This document shows positions 23,775-36,453 of a stretch of 64,000 nt of DNA, piece after piece. The notes under the pieces are model-generated. The model saw nothing but the letters and a program-made list of their open reading frames with translations, did not search any database and was not told where the DNA came from. Positions within the stretch are counted from its first letter, which is position 1. Each line of letters starts with the position of its first letter. The position numbers were made by a program, and so were the translations under genes. The stretch comes from Pterois miles (lineage: Eukaryota; Chordata; Actinopteri; Perciformes; Scorpaenidae), in assembly GCA_947000775.1 (NCBI GenBank), contig CAMQGK010000001.1, positions 5,011,501 to 5,075,500 of the forward strand, given 5' to 3'.

Positions 23775-23821
23775 TACTACTACTACTACTACTACTAATA
23801 ATAATAATAATAATAATAATA
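23775..23821. repeat. compound microsatellite (TAC)7(TAA)n
   Basis: Seven TAC units pass directly into about eight and a half TAA units. Confidence 0.95.
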
Positions 23822-24048
23822 TAGTGTCTTATTGCACCATAAAGCACAGCTTTTGGATAAATGGGGACTTAAAATGAAATAAAATCTGTCTGCTCTTTTA
23901 AATACCTACCTTTTTGGAGTGCAAAGTGGTAAAACTTCACTTACAATAACACATAGAGGAAGAAATGTGTTCAAACCCTTTAACCTCATATTCAGCTAGA
24001 CTGTGGCCTTGACTCAAAAATGTGATACACTGCATGGGTAATCGTTAA

Positions 24049-24200
24049 GGGCTACAACTAGCAACTATTCATCATCAATTCATCTACATTTTTTTGATGT
24101 ATTATTTAATCATTTTATCTATAAATTGCTTGAAAATTGTGAAAAATAGCCGGTAGAGTTTCCTACAACCCAGGGTGACATCTTCAAATGTCTTTACGTT
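24049..24200 (+). mobile_element. GGCTRCAACTA-type MITE copy
   Basis: It starts AAGGGCTACAACTAGCAACT and shares the TTTATCTATAAATTGCTTG and GGTGACATCTTCAAATGTCT modules with the 3.7-kb copy. It is diverged, with no coding sequence. Confidence 0.5.
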
Positions 24201-26370
24201 TTACTCAGCGTAGCAGAGTGAAGTTATAGCATCTTTACATTTAAGATACTGGAACCAGCAATAGTTTGCAGCTCTAATAAAGCCAATGATATTGATTTAT
24301 GCCTCTAAGCAATCTCATTATAATGCTACAATGATTCTGCAGTGTTTGCATTAGTGAAGAGATCCAATGCATCTAACCAAGCGCTCCCAATCTCTCCCTG
24401 AGCTGCATCAACAAATGACAAGTGTGCGTTACTCCATGTCACAAGCTGTGCAGAGGAAGGAGCGGCAGGATGGTGACATAAATAAATCTAACATTTGTGA
24501 GACACACAGGAGTAAAATGCAGTGAAAGTAATGCTGCTTAGGAACAATAAAATGAGTCACAACTGCGTAACAAACACACCTATCGACCATCTCGTAGCAT
24601 AAACAACACCTACGGAGTGAGATGCACATTTATGCACACACACAACAATCTCAACAGTCAAAATGTCTGTGAATCAATTAAAGGTGTGTGAGGGGCTGAC
24701 GTCAACCGACACTTTGGTAATGGAGTAGAGAGGCCAGACCACCATTTTCAGATGGGGAAACTACAATGTTCTTCAAGGACATGTAGACAAGCAAGTGTGA
24801 ATATGCAGCAGTTCATCTCCATCTACTGAAGTGAACAGAGCATGGGCGCACTGTGCACAATGAGCCAAAACACTAATAAGCTGTATGACAGAGGAAAATA
24901 CTGTGAGGAACAACGTTTCAGGAAAACACAGCTTTACCAGTGCAGGACTGCACTTTGGACTGTTTACCTGCACAACAAATGTTTGCCATTTTGATTCTCT
25001 TAGTGGACTTAAAAACATTTAAGACGATGCAAATGTCGTTGTCCAATATAGAGTACAAGCAGATCAAACTGTTATAAGTGAAATCCTATAATCACTGTTT
25101 CTGCGACCATTAGTAACCGCAGTAGTTGGTGTGTAAGGAAATGTTCAAACACAAGTGTCGCAGTATTATATTTTGTGATGCTGAATATCTTCACAGAAAC
25201 CCTGTATTGATTGTTAATTGTTTACATGCGGAGATTCGTGGCAGACAGCGGCTCAGATTGAATAAAAAGTCGTTACGATGCTACGATGTTGGATGTTTCA
25301 GGGGCTGAGATGACAGATCCAACTGTCCTGATTGCATAGAAAAGTCAGCTTTTATTACTCTGATTTTTTTGTGTTTTTTACATAAACTAACTCACTAAAC
25401 ACCTATAGTACTCAATAGGGGTACCTTTCAGTACCTAATTAAAACAATGGATAATTAATACATTCACATGTCAGCACTAAACTGCTGCTTCTATCCACAG
25501 GATCCTGGATGTCCTGCTTGTCTACAAAGTTGTTTGATATGTATAAATGTCACTGGTGTTTCTACCACTTTAACGATAGTGTGCTTCCTCTTCCAACATT
25601 TAAACTGCATCTCCTGTTTTATGTTCACAGCCTTTTGGCTGATTCTGCTTTTTTTATACTGTGTATCAATTCATTTGCACTGTCCTTCTCAAATAAACTA
25701 CATACTACGACTGATGAATGCTGATAAATTAAATTTGAAAATTGCAATATATCATCTTGCTTTGAATTGGATTCCCTGTCTTTGACGATGATCACCGTGT
25801 CGTATCTAACAATCACAGTGCCATAAAATCTTGGTCAGGTGATTGGCGAGACTGCATGTATGACCATGACCAATCATATGTCATATTTCACGATCATGTG
25901 TAAGTTCAGATGTCATCGGGGAGGCGGGTGAAGCAACTGCCAATCACAGCACCAGAAGTGTGGTGATTGGCAGATTGTTGTGTGATGCTGGCGGTCTTGG
26001 GTTGCGAAAAGACAAGGAGATTGTGGATGTGCTCCTGGGTGTCACGGAGAAGACGGTATGGGCTGTCAATACGTCAAACAGGACTTGAGGTAACAAATGT
26101 TTGAACATTACATCGGTACAAGTGCCAAGCTAGCTACATCCTAAACGTGATGTTGCTGCTGTAAAATCTCGTGGAGGAAAAACAACTGGTGAGCGACTGT
26201 TTGGTGAATGAAGATGTATTTTTATCAGGTGATTTTACAGTCACTTCAACTAAAAATCAACAAGAAGTCAACACAGTTCCCGTTTGGCACCAATGGCCTC
26301 TGAGATGACAGCATATGTTTATCGATACAGGGAACATGTCGTTGGAGATGCCACACTGTGCATACGACAG

Positions 26371-26782
26371 CATACTTGCCAACCTTGAGACCTTAAAAAT
26401 AGGGAGGATTTGTAAAATCATTTAAAATCATAAATATATTTCATTTCATTTTTTAATTCTCAGGAGAGAATAATACAGAAGTGTGTTTATTTTTCTTAGT
26501 GCCACAACAGAAGCTGAACCCTATTTTTTTTTTTACAATGGTTTGCGCCACGCCATGAAGGATTTTCGCTGCGTTGCACAAAGACCAGCTCTGGGTGCTG
26601 TATTGTCATCCGGGTGGAAACAGTAGGCTCTTATACATGCTGTACAGTGCCAGAAACAGGAAAAAAAAAGGTGTGACCATTTGTCATAAAACGGGAGAAA
26701 TACGGGAGAATTGTGACCCCGTGGTGGAAACCTGGAGAGGGCAACGAAAAACGAGAATGCCCTGGGAAAATCGGCAGGTATG
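26371..26782 (+). mobile_element. CATACTTGCC inverted-repeat element, copy 2 (internally deleted)
   Basis: It starts CATACTTGCCAACCTTGAGA and ends GGCAGGTATG. It shares TTTTTTAATTCTCAGGAGAG, TTGTCATCCGGGTGGAAACA, GCCAGAAACAGG and GAGAGGGCAACGAAAAACGA with copies 1 and 3. It lacks the CTCTGGCATAAACT region of the others. No target-site duplication is evident. Confidence 0.75.
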
Positions 26783-27899
26783 AAAAGTCCGGTTGAATTG
26801 AACCCTGGAGCATTGAACCTCCTTGGTCCTGCTCATTTGAGTTGGTGTGAATGCAGGAACCCTGGTGCGGACCAAACAACCGCTCCCTGGTCCGCCTCGA
26901 AGGGGGGTCTCGGTTCACTGTCAAGTGAACTCTGGAGCGGTCCATTTCTGGCATGAACGCCATTCAAACCAATCACAGGAAGCGTACCATTTTATCATGT
27001 CACTGGTTAAAAGCACACCTCCTTTTCCTCTTTTGGTGAATGGTGGCTATTAGCATGTTTGCTAGCAGAATGTAGAGTGTCAAGAACCAAACCTGGACTC
27101 ACGGTGCAGTCCGATGTCTCCTGAATATCTGGGCGGAAGATAACTCAGTCACTCCAGACGGTGTATACGAACACCGAGGTATGCCTGCACTAACACATTA
27201 TTTAATAACCGCTGCAGATGGTCTCCAGATCAACACCAACATGAAGACAACCTGACGGCGCTCCATGATTTACGATATACAGCTAGGAATCAGGAGAATT
27301 TGTTGTCCATTTTGTTTTTACCCTCCATCTGTCTGACCGATAACCAAATGACATTTCCATCACGAGTTTTGTTTACAATTTCTGGACTGTCTGAGTTTTG
27401 CCTTTGTGAGCTCAAACCAGACCAGCTGTAAAACTGAAATGACGCGTCATCCTCACATTGATTTGGTTCAAGACCTGAACCTTCAGGTGTGAACCCGACC
27501 CTAGACCAAAACCACCGACTAAGAGGGGGGCAGTTGGAACTTCAGTGATGCCAGTGGAAGAAAATCCTGCATCACTAAGTGCTACAATCCACAGCGTAAA
27601 CCAGACACTATGAACAATCATTAGTTCCTGCTAATCTGTCTGGAAACTGTCCCTCATTTATCACCTTGAACCGTTGCTCAACATTTTTCTCCACTCGGTG
27701 ATTAGACAGATTATGATTATGATAAAGATTAATACAGTACATCAGCCTCATATCAAATACACTGCCCACCTAAATGACAGGAAGTGTTTTCATCACACTT
27801 TGATTACTGCAGGCCTTAATATGTAAAAAACACTCTGCTTTAGACACTTCTAAAGAACTGTTTACCTTTTCCTCAAAAATACACACCTGTTCACACAGC
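26783..27899. other. no gene recognised
   Basis: 26820-26960 contains CTCCCTGGTCCGCCTCGAAG and GTGAACTCTGGAGCGGTCCA, which may belong to an older inverted repeat with 27470-27500. No supported exon or RNA gene. Confidence 0.35.
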
Positions 27900-28040
27900 T
27901 GTGTGTGTGTGTGTGTGTGTGTGTTTTATGGATTCAAATATCCAGATAAAAGAGTGTATAATGTGTGCGTAGGAGAAGAAAAATGAAAAACAAAAACAAA
28001 GAAGATGGAGTAAGACAGAGATATAAAGACAAACAAGAGG

Positions 28041-28075
<35 letters not shown>
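27900..28075. repeat. two (TG)n tracts
   Basis: Pure TG/GT runs at 27900-27924 and about 28043-28075 are separated by A-rich sequence. Shorter runs follow at 28250-28272 and 28420-28437. Confidence 0.95.
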
Positions 28076-28076
<1 letters not shown>

Positions 28077-28572
28077 ATATGTGCATGTGTGTGTGAGTTG
28101 TAATTGTAATGAATGTGTGGTCTTCTTCATTCTGTGTTCCTTGAACTGTGCATGATGAGTGTCCATGTTGACACATCTACATAATTGTTTTGTGTGTGTA
28201 AACCAGCAAATTATGTAGATAGAATGAATTGTGTATATAATTACGTACAGTGTGTGTGTGTGTGTGTGTGTGCGTGCGGACTTTGTTACCCAGTCGTTGC
28301 GAGTGTGTATTTCGGTTTGTGCAAATAGGTGTGTGAATCTTCAAAAAATGCTTATGTGTGAATGTGAGACTGTCTTGTCATGTCCTGGGTGGACATGTTT
28401 TTGCGATATTTTGTGTATTTGTGTGTGTGTGTGTGTGGTACTGTATAATAATTTGTATGTGTGTGTCGATGTGTGTTTCTCCTCTGCCCAGATGGCTGTG
28501 CTCAGAGGCTGGAGCCTCTGAGATCTGTTGCCAGCGGTGAATACTGATCAGAGATCACTGTCACATCTACAG

Positions 28573-28715
<143 letters not shown>

Positions 28716-29137
28716 TCCATCTTCAGTCACACACACCTCCACTTCCACATGGTCAAACTACTAATTCACAGAGCCACCATGTGTCCTCCATGCTGATGTT
28801 TTGTGGCTGTGCAGGTCACGGCTGAGGCACTGATTACCAGGCTGTCTGTCACACCTGAAGACCGACACCCTGCTGGCACCACACCGGGAGATTTCACATT
28901 CACGTTGTGATTATGATATTTAATCAGCACTGTTTAAAAAAGACAACAGAAATGTGGATTTGGTCTTGGGTGGCTGATTTAGTTCTGATAATTTAGTTTT
29001 TTACAGAGCTGGGTCTTTCTATTTTCAGTCACTACCTTGTAGGTGGAAGTGACTCTTTAAAGCCCTAACTGCAAAACAATCCAATTAAATGCATGGACAG
29101 AATTAATTTGTTTGATTATAGGTTAATCTTTTAACAG

Positions 29138-29563
29138 AGTCGTTCCCATACCATTTTTTCCTTCCCAATATCGGCTCATAACAGATACCAATCCAACACC
29201 AGCGTGATAAAAAATATACAGTTATTATTATTATTATTATTACTAAACAGTGGTTTACCACTAACCACATATGGATGTGATATTAACACTATTTTGGTTT
29301 GTAAAACATGAACAAATACATACAGACTACTTTCTTTTATTATTCAATTTGTCAGATACAAAGAATATAAATAAATGTGGACAGGAATAAATAAAAATAT
29401 ATATATAAATTCTGTGGTGAGGAAGCACTGACTTCAGGTTAAACAAGTTTCTGGGTTAATAAATTATGGTATCGGATCGGTGCGCAGACTGGCGTACTCG
29501 ATACCTGACTCTGAATTCTGGGCGGTATCGGCGTCATTTCCTGGTATCAGGAACAGCTCTAGT
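29138..29563. mobile_element. MITE-like element with GTTCC..GATACC ends
   Basis: The left end CAGAGTCGTTCCCATACCAT and the reverse of the right end, TAGAGCTGTTCCTGATACCA, are imperfect inverted repeats. Internal GGTATCGGATCGGTGCG and TCTGTGGTGAGGAAGCACTG resemble a known percomorph repeat. It holds (TTA)n at 29221-29242. Confidence 0.5.
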
Positions 29564-30002
29564 TGAGGATCATCTTCAAAAACATTTTTGGTTAGATTTG
29601 TTGAAATTCTCACTACAACAGCAAGTAATAAATCAAATATTTTGACAAAAAAATAAGAAAAATAAGTCCGTCCAGTTATGTCATTCTGCCTAGATGAAAT
29701 GATTGGATGGGCTACCTACCTGTCTACCTGTCTGCACTCATTGTGCATCAGTGGAGTTTTCCAGCAGCTGCTACCTTCACAGCTGTGAGTGATAACAGTA
29801 GCCATGTTCGATGTTTATGTTCACGATGATAACTTTTGGGGGAGTGGCTTTGGAGGGAGGCCTGAAGTGACGGACTGTCAGTGTTGTCTACTTGGACTTA
29901 CTAGCTTTTGGAGCTAACGCTGCTACTTTCATTGGAAAAAAGTTGAAGACGAAGAAGTTGAAAAAGAAAAACGTTTCACTCTGTTGTTATAAGGGTCTAA
30001 AT

Positions 30003-30230
30003 ACGTACACGCATACATGCACAAACAGGACCTATATACATGCGTCAATGGAGAGATGTCAGAGCGAGGGGGCTGCCTCTGACAGGCACCCCGAGCCATT
30101 GGGGGTTTGGTGCCTTGCTTAAGGGCACCTCTGCAGTGCCCAAGAGGCAAACTGGCACCTCTCCAGCTACCAGTTCAACCAGCAACCCTCCGGTTCCCAA
30201 GCCAAGTCCTTATGGAGCTACTGCCGAAGT
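30003..30230 (-). mobile_element. tRNA-derived SINE, third family
   Basis: Plus-strand blocks ACAGGACCTATATACATGCG, GAGGGGGCTGCCTCTGACAG, TGGTGCCTTGCTTAAGGGCA, TGGCACCTCTCCAGCTACCA and CAACCCTCCGGTTCCCAAGC match, in reverse, a tRNA-headed percomorph SINE. The minus-strand head reads CGGCAGTAGCTCCATAAGGA. Part of the region between head and body is deleted. Confidence 0.75.
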
Positions 30231-30619
30231 CGACACTGGGCTGGGTTTTTCAGTTGGATCATTTTTAAAATCTGGCCAACATTATCAACGCTACCTTTAG
30301 GTCTTATTTCAAGAAAGGCAAACATCCCCTAGTTCCAGTTTCTCTAATGTGAAGATTTGCTGTATTTTTGTCGTCAGTAATAATAAACTGAATATTTTTG
30401 GGTTGTTCGTCAGACAAATCTAGAAATTTCAAGAAATTGTTATGGGCATTTTGCATTACTGACTATTCAATTCATTTTGACAATTCATTGTTGATTGAAA
30501 AAAATGATTGCTTCTGTCGGTTCTGTACTGCAATTTTAGTTAAATTGAGTTTCTCTTCTATAGTGCTGACATTTGAGTTCTGGCTGGGTGAAATGGTTTA
30601 AAACATAACTTTTCCAGTT

Positions 30620-30705
30620 TACCCGGTTTTCTCCGGGTTCTCCGGCTTCCTCCCACAGTCCAAAGACATGCGGGTTAACTGTTGACTCTAAATTGCCAGT
30701 AGGTG
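30620..30705 (+). mobile_element. V-SINE fragment (V domain only)
   Basis: Contains GGTTTTCTCCGGGTTCTCCG and CACAGTCCAAAGACATGCGG followed by TTGACTCTAAATTGCCAGTA. Head and tail are missing. Confidence 0.8.
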
Positions 30706-31930
30706 ACTAATATGACAAAAATACGATACCATTGACACTATTATACTACATAGCAAATCATCGCCCATTCCTATTTTGAATATTACCTTTTTAGTAATGA
30801 ATCACGAATGACAATCCAAGGGAAAGCATTACAGGATACATTTAATCCTGAAATATCCTGTAAATAACGTTCCATATTGTGCCGATACGAACTGCAGATT
30901 TTGCACACAATACCAAAAAGGTAACTCAAGCTACACGTCAATCTAAAATCAGAAACTCGTTGCAGTATTATTACCATGTGGTAATTTACAGCTCCATAAA
31001 GTGAATCTCATATCTCCTGACCTCCTCCCACAGCGCCAGCTGCTCCTTCACCTGTCAGCAGGTTGCCACTGATTATGACACCATGTGGAAGATTACTAGC
31101 AATATGCTGCAATAAGAGATTGCTAATGCTGATACAGTAGATGACAACAGCAGTAAAAACGTTTTGTGTGCAGTGGGAAGCTTCAGCTGAACGTTCCGAT
31201 GAACAACATGCTCCTGTACGTATGCTGAGAGGTGCCGCACACAAAGGCTCCCTCTGCTTTTATTTGAGAATCCAGATGGCAGTACGGTGAGTTTGAAAGC
31301 GAGAAATCTAATCATCTGGCAAAGTAATTGTTGAGTCACCGGTGGCGATCAATAACCCAATCAAATTCCTGCAGATACAGTTTGTTCGTTTTGTTCTACA
31401 GGATGGCGAATTGTTAATATGCTAATATATCTAGAGCCACGCTTAAATTACATGAGCTAACAGAAATTAAGGAGGACTGTAATTAGGTGGATAAGATGTC
31501 TGGTACGACGTTACAGGATCATATCGACCCTCTTGAAACCTCAACCTTTCCTGTGACTGGTGACAAACCTTTCGAATACCTTTCTGTTCCCACAACCAAA
31601 TTGTTCTGCTGCAAGGATCCAACCTGCCCTCTCCGCCTCTAATCAGCACTAAGCAAATGAATGCAAATTACTCTTCAGAGGACGAGCCACAGTAGTGTCC
31701 ATCACGCCCGACACACACTATGAGATGTAGTTAGTGTGCACAGTGCATAACGCTAACGCACGCACGCACACACACACTCACAAGAGCACGACTGTACTCT
31801 GATAAATGCACTGATGTATTTCCACACGTTATCCTGTACAAAAAAGGGCTGTGTACTACAAACAAAAACATGCACACACACAAGGGCTCAGATAATATTC
31901 CCACACTCACATTATCCCACGTAATGTCCC
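30706..31930. other. no gene recognised
   Basis: Single-copy-looking sequence with short frames on both strands; none shows a family signature. Confidence 0.4.
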
Positions 31931-31932
31931 CA

Positions 31933-32144
31933 TCACACACACACACACACACACACACGCACGCACACACACACACACACACACAGACGCAGTATCCCAC
32001 TCTGCCTTCCCAGACAAAATGAAAGTGGGGAGGCAGCCGCATCACACCTCCAAATGGGATCTGGTCTCTCAGAGGACTTTCAGCGAGGGGGGAAGTCGCT
32101 GCTCTCCTGTGGCTGTCACCAACACTAATCTGTCTGTCTTCCCT

Positions 32145-32177
<33 letters not shown>
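31933..32177. repeat. two (CA)n tracts
   Basis: CA runs at about 31933-31984 (interrupted by GCACG) and 32147-32176 flank 160 bp of unique sequence. Confidence 0.95.
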
Positions 32178-32184
<7 letters not shown>

Positions 32185-32278
32185 AGATATATGGAAGTAC
32201 ACATTTCAATTCCTCATGCACAGAAACACATGCACACACACTGCTTCCTTTGCCGAGTCCATCCCTCTCTGTCTAGCA

Positions 32279-32360
32279 GGCGCACAGGCACAAGCCCCGT
32301 CAGCGCAACACATGAGAAAGTGCATTATGAGCTCTGCATTCCAGCTGTCTCTGCTCGACA
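32279..32360 (+). other. candidate plus-strand exon-like segment
   Basis: A pyrimidine-rich tract (CCCTCTCTGTCTAGCAG) precedes 82 nt that end in ACAG|GTATAC. Two of the three frames are open across it; one reads RTGTSPVSATHEKVHYELCI and continues a few residues. The two open frames and the absence of any recognisable family make this weak. Confidence 0.12.
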
Positions 32361-33503
32361 GGTATACTGCCTTTCTCCTGGTCGCTTTGCCACACAGACG
32401 TTTCCTGAAGCTTCAGTTCCTGAACTGAAGAAATACGACGCGCGGACCTTTCGTGTCGCATACCAGACATAAACAAGAAGAAAAACAAAAGGGAAAAAAA
32501 AACGCATAGAAAAATGCATTTCTGTAAGCTCAACGTGGCTTCTGTAACCCCGCCTCCCCCTGAAAATGGAATAAAAACTGGTTTTCTGTCACAAACACTG
32601 ACGCATTCCTAAGTACACAGAAAGAGCAAACACACAGAAAAATAAAAAAAAAAACACCAAGTATGTACAGTAGAAGGCATGCACACCCAAACATCTGCCG
32701 TCCCTCAGAGTGGAAGTGGAGGTGGGCTACACATGTTTTGCTCAGGGGGGTTCTCAGGTTTCACTAGGTAGGGAACCCCAAGGTTCTCCCAGTGAACGCT
32801 GTGTCGTGAACAGCTGAGGAGAAGCTCCGGGAGCTTATATCCACTTACCCGAAGGCACAAAATGTAGAACTTTGTTGGTCTCCATGGCTGAGCAAGTGGT
32901 GGCGAATGCACACTTCCTCTCTCCAACCGCCTCCCCCCCAAGTCAACCCATCATGGTTGTGTTATCCTGTGCTGATGAGTGTGAGATCACCTCTGCTCCC
33001 TTGCTCTGCTCTGTTTCTGACTGCCTCTCAGACACATGCAGTGACTCAGCCCCACTCTGCCTGCCTACTCACTGTCTCGCCGCTGGGTCCTAGTGCCTTC
33101 TCTTTCCCCACCCCCTCCCCTTCACTATTATCCCAGCTCACCAGTCAGCAGCCTATGGCAGGGCAGCATGCAGCGAGGCAAACCTCACATCAAGACACAC
33201 CTCCCCAAAACACGTCTCTCAGCACAGCAGACCCACCATGCAACATGTCATCCATACCACCTGGTCGCCACTGCTTTGTCTATAGTTCACTAGCTCTGAC
33301 TATGAATGTGACATTATCTTCCTCCGTGATCTTTGAACATCCGTCTGTCCTTGTACACGCATACTGGCTTTAAATGGGACAATGGCAAACCAAGAATGCA
33401 ACAGTGCTAAAGACAGACCGGAACGTGTTGTATTTGCGCCATCGTTTCGCAAAACTTGCATTTATGCTCAAAAAGCTTTAAATCGCTGTCATTTTCTCTC
33501 TCT

Positions 33504-33504
<1 letters not shown>
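32361..33504. other. no gene recognised
   Basis: GC-richer, single-copy-looking DNA with overlapping open frames in several phases. None has a recognisable motif. Confidence 0.35.

Positions 33505-33560
<56 letters not shown>
33505..33560. repeat. (CA)28 microsatellite
   Basis: A pure 56-bp CA run following CTCTCTCTC. Confidence 0.97.
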
Positions 33561-33564
<4 letters not shown>

Positions 33565-33764
33565 GCTACACAGATACATCTGGTCAGACAAAAACTGTTT
33601 AAAGAAGGCACCTTAGGCTCTGGAAAATTGTGATTTTTCTTCATTTTAAGACGTATACAGTAGGTCATACATATTTTAGAAACAATTAGTTGAAAAAATT
33701 AAAAAAAAATGATGCAACAGATAAATTAATAATCAAAAAGTAAGCATGTGAAAGTTAACGTGAA

Positions 33765-34312
33765 AATGAACCGATACCGGATCGGATTTCAGGCCAATAT
33801 GAACTCAAATAGCTGTATCGGACATCGGTAACAATGGTGCTGATCTATTAAATTCAATTCTATGTTTATTTACTATACACTTTATACTTTATACTTTTTA
33901 ATGTGTGATTGATGCTGTGTGTTTTATACTGTATATTTTTTTGTATTTTTTGTACTGTATTTTTGATGATGTCCTTGTTTTAAAATCATTTTATCTGTGT
34001 AAAGTGTCTGAGAAAAGCTCTATATAAATAAAAGGTTTTATTATTATTATTAATATTATTATCATTATTATTATTACCAAATTTCTGGTGAATGATTTAT
34101 TATTTTAATAATAAATTTCTATCTTACTGGTGACACTTTGTTTTACACAGTTAGGAAAGTGATGAAGTGATGATGCCTTACGCATGAAAGAATGATCCGG
34201 TCACTTCCACACAGTGAGACATACAGCTTGTTAATTACATTATTGGCTGATAACCAGCCCAGGTACCGTTATCAGTATCGGGACTAAAAAAGTCAGATTG
34301 GTGCATCCCTAA
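33765..34312. mobile_element. hAT-like MITE containing a LINE-tail-like segment
   Basis: The left part has ACCGATACCGGATCGGATTT and TCAAATAGCTGTATCGGACA. The right end is CAGTATCGGGACTAAAAAAG followed by TCAGATTGGTGCATCCCTAA. The middle (about 33850-34076) holds GTGTAAAGTGTCTGAGAAAA, GCTCTATATAAATAAAAGG and a (TTA)n tail, the form of a fish LINE/SINE 3' end. Confidence 0.55.
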
Positions 34313-34317
34313 ATGCC

Positions 34318-34686
34318 ACGTTAACGCAAAATTGTTTTAACGACACTAATTTCTTTAATGCATTAACACAATCGATCTTTCAGAGATTGTATCAGGCTCA
34401 GTTTTAAAGCTGGAGTTATTAGTACCAACCACGTCATATTAGCTTGTCACGAAGGAGAATAAATATCGCTCCAAACTTATGCTAAATTTTGTCGAGGAAA
34501 ACCTGTCATGGCCATATTCAAAGGGGTCCACTCCCATGTTGAGAGTTTAGTATTAATACTTGACAAATCCCCCTTTAATGTACATTTTTAACAGATAAAG
34601 ATTTATTTAATTTGCGATTAATTGTAATTAACTACAGGCAATCATGTGATTAATCATGATTAAATATTTCAGTTGATTGACAGCCC
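34318..34686 (+). mobile_element. GACAGCCC-ended MITE copy, joined to the preceding element
   Basis: Contains CGTTAACGCAAAATTGTTTT, CACTAATTTCTTTAATGCAT, TCGCTCCAAACTTATGCTAA, TACTTGACAAATCCCCCTTT and ATTTCAGTTGATTGACAGCC. The expected left terminus is replaced by the end of the hAT-like MITE, so the two abut within about 6 bp. Confidence 0.65.
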
Positions 34687-36050
34687 GGTTTCAGGTGGAC
34701 CTTTGTTTCTTGTCGTACCTCCTCTCTGCACTATACTGTCAACTACTGAATAAAATGCCAAAATAACATCTTAGTTAGTTGCAGCCCTGATCAAAACTGA
34801 CTTCTAGCTTTGCCCTGATGTGAGAGGAACATGATGGCTAAGATTTGTTGAAAGCCAGAAAAAGAAAGCAAAGCACAACAAAATAATTCAAGAGCAAACC
34901 CCAGTCAGAACTGCTAATGTACTCGTTTTTAACGGGCACCAGAGAAATTATGGCAAAGAGCACTGATGCGTCCGTCATGCCGAGCTAAAGTGACAGGGAC
35001 TGGGATCAGATTTGTGTTGACACCTTCACATTCAGTTGCCAAATGCAGTCTTGCTTGGTGACAGGTAACCGTCACCCTGTCCAGAAAATAACACGCTAGT
35101 GTGGATAGCATGTGATTCTGAATTTCAAGTCCTGGTTGAATTGTAGTCATTGTAAATATACAAATCAATCCATTAATTAAGGTTTGTGCTGAAGAAGATA
35201 CACAACAGATGTGATCGTATTCTTCACAAAAAGACACCTTGTACCATCTGATATATGCATCATTCATTTTACCTTCCTATGGCTCCTATCTGGCAACGCA
35301 CAAGAAATGTAGCTTCAGAGCAAATTCTTTTGACGGGAAAGGTCATGACCCTGGAAAACAGGTTCTCCGGGGCTCTCCAGGTCTTCTGATCATGTTGTTA
35401 CCAAAGAAGCAATGTCACCAACTTTTACATCAGTTGTAGTTGTAGACCTCGAGGCTTGTTAGTGACAGTCAACATGGATGCATCACTTGGAAATGTAATG
35501 TTACTGAGGCAAAAGCAGAAGAGATCCCTTTTATCAACTGTACTCACTTGTTCTCCACAGAGTTCCACATCAGCTGCTAGTCGGAGCCAGTACTCACTGT
35601 TTTTATAATACATACTAATCACATGTCCATGATAAATACCACTGTGCCCACAATAACAGCCACTAAAACTGGTTCACTTGTAGTTCCTCATAACAGTTCG
35701 CAGTCTGTCAATCCTCATTCACAGTATTTTAAAGCTGTATGCTCTTAAAGGTGCTAAATGCAAGATTTGGAGCATTTCTGTTGCCTCTGCATGGCTCTTA
35801 ACATGGCAATGGCTGAGCCAGTGTCTCACAGCAAATGATGTTAACAGCGCTAACAGTGTAAACTACAGCAGCAGTGCTGGGAGAGCTAACAGTGTTAACC
35901 TGAGGGGGAACTTGGAGGGTGGGCGCTACACTATTGGAACAGCATTGTCAGCTGTGTTCCCATATAATGAAAATACACTGTCAATAATATTTCGAGTGAA
36001 CATATCTTCTCCTGTATTATGTTTGTTTTTCGATGGAGGAGGTCGGGGTG
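34687..36050. other. no gene recognised
   Basis: 35740-35960 has the composition of another dispersed repeat. The minus-strand frame at 34929-35267 is the longest non-repetitive one in this part, but shows no known motif. Confidence 0.35.
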
Positions 36051-36203
36051 GTGGATGGGTCAAACAAACACAGGACTTCCAACCAGGAGACCAAAATCAA
36101 AAGTCAACGTCAACTTATTCTAATTTACATCCATAAATTCAATACCATGACAGACATACTTATTTTTAGCCAAACCATGATATTTACTGAACATAACCAA
36201 GGT

Positions 36204-36453
36204 GTTTTGTTGCCTCAACATAAGAAAGTAGTTTTGTTGCCTAAACATAAGAAAGTAGTTTGTTGCTTAAACATAATCAAGTAGTTTTGTTGCCTTAACA
36301 TAACAAAGGAGTTTTGTTGCCTAAACATAATCAAGGAGTTTTGTTGCTTAAACATAATCAAGTAGCTTTGTTGCCTAAACCTAAGCAAGTAGTTTTGTTG
36401 CCTAAACATAAGAAAGTAGTTGTGTTGCCTAAACATAAGTAGTTTGGTTGCCT
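36204..36453. repeat. 27-bp minisatellite, about 9 copies
   Basis: The unit is GTTTTGTTGCCTAAACATAA plus GAAAGTA, with variants ATCAAGTA and ACAAAGGA at the end. Because 27 is divisible by three the minus strand stays open as a 9-residue repeat (about MFRQQNYLI); this is a by-product, not a gene. The unit matches part of the dispersed repeat at 40950-41010 and 13200-13250. Confidence 0.95.

Noticed and set aside
36215..36436. Minus-strand 9-residue repeat protein
   Set aside because: A by-product of the 27-bp minisatellite; the unit is transposon-derived.
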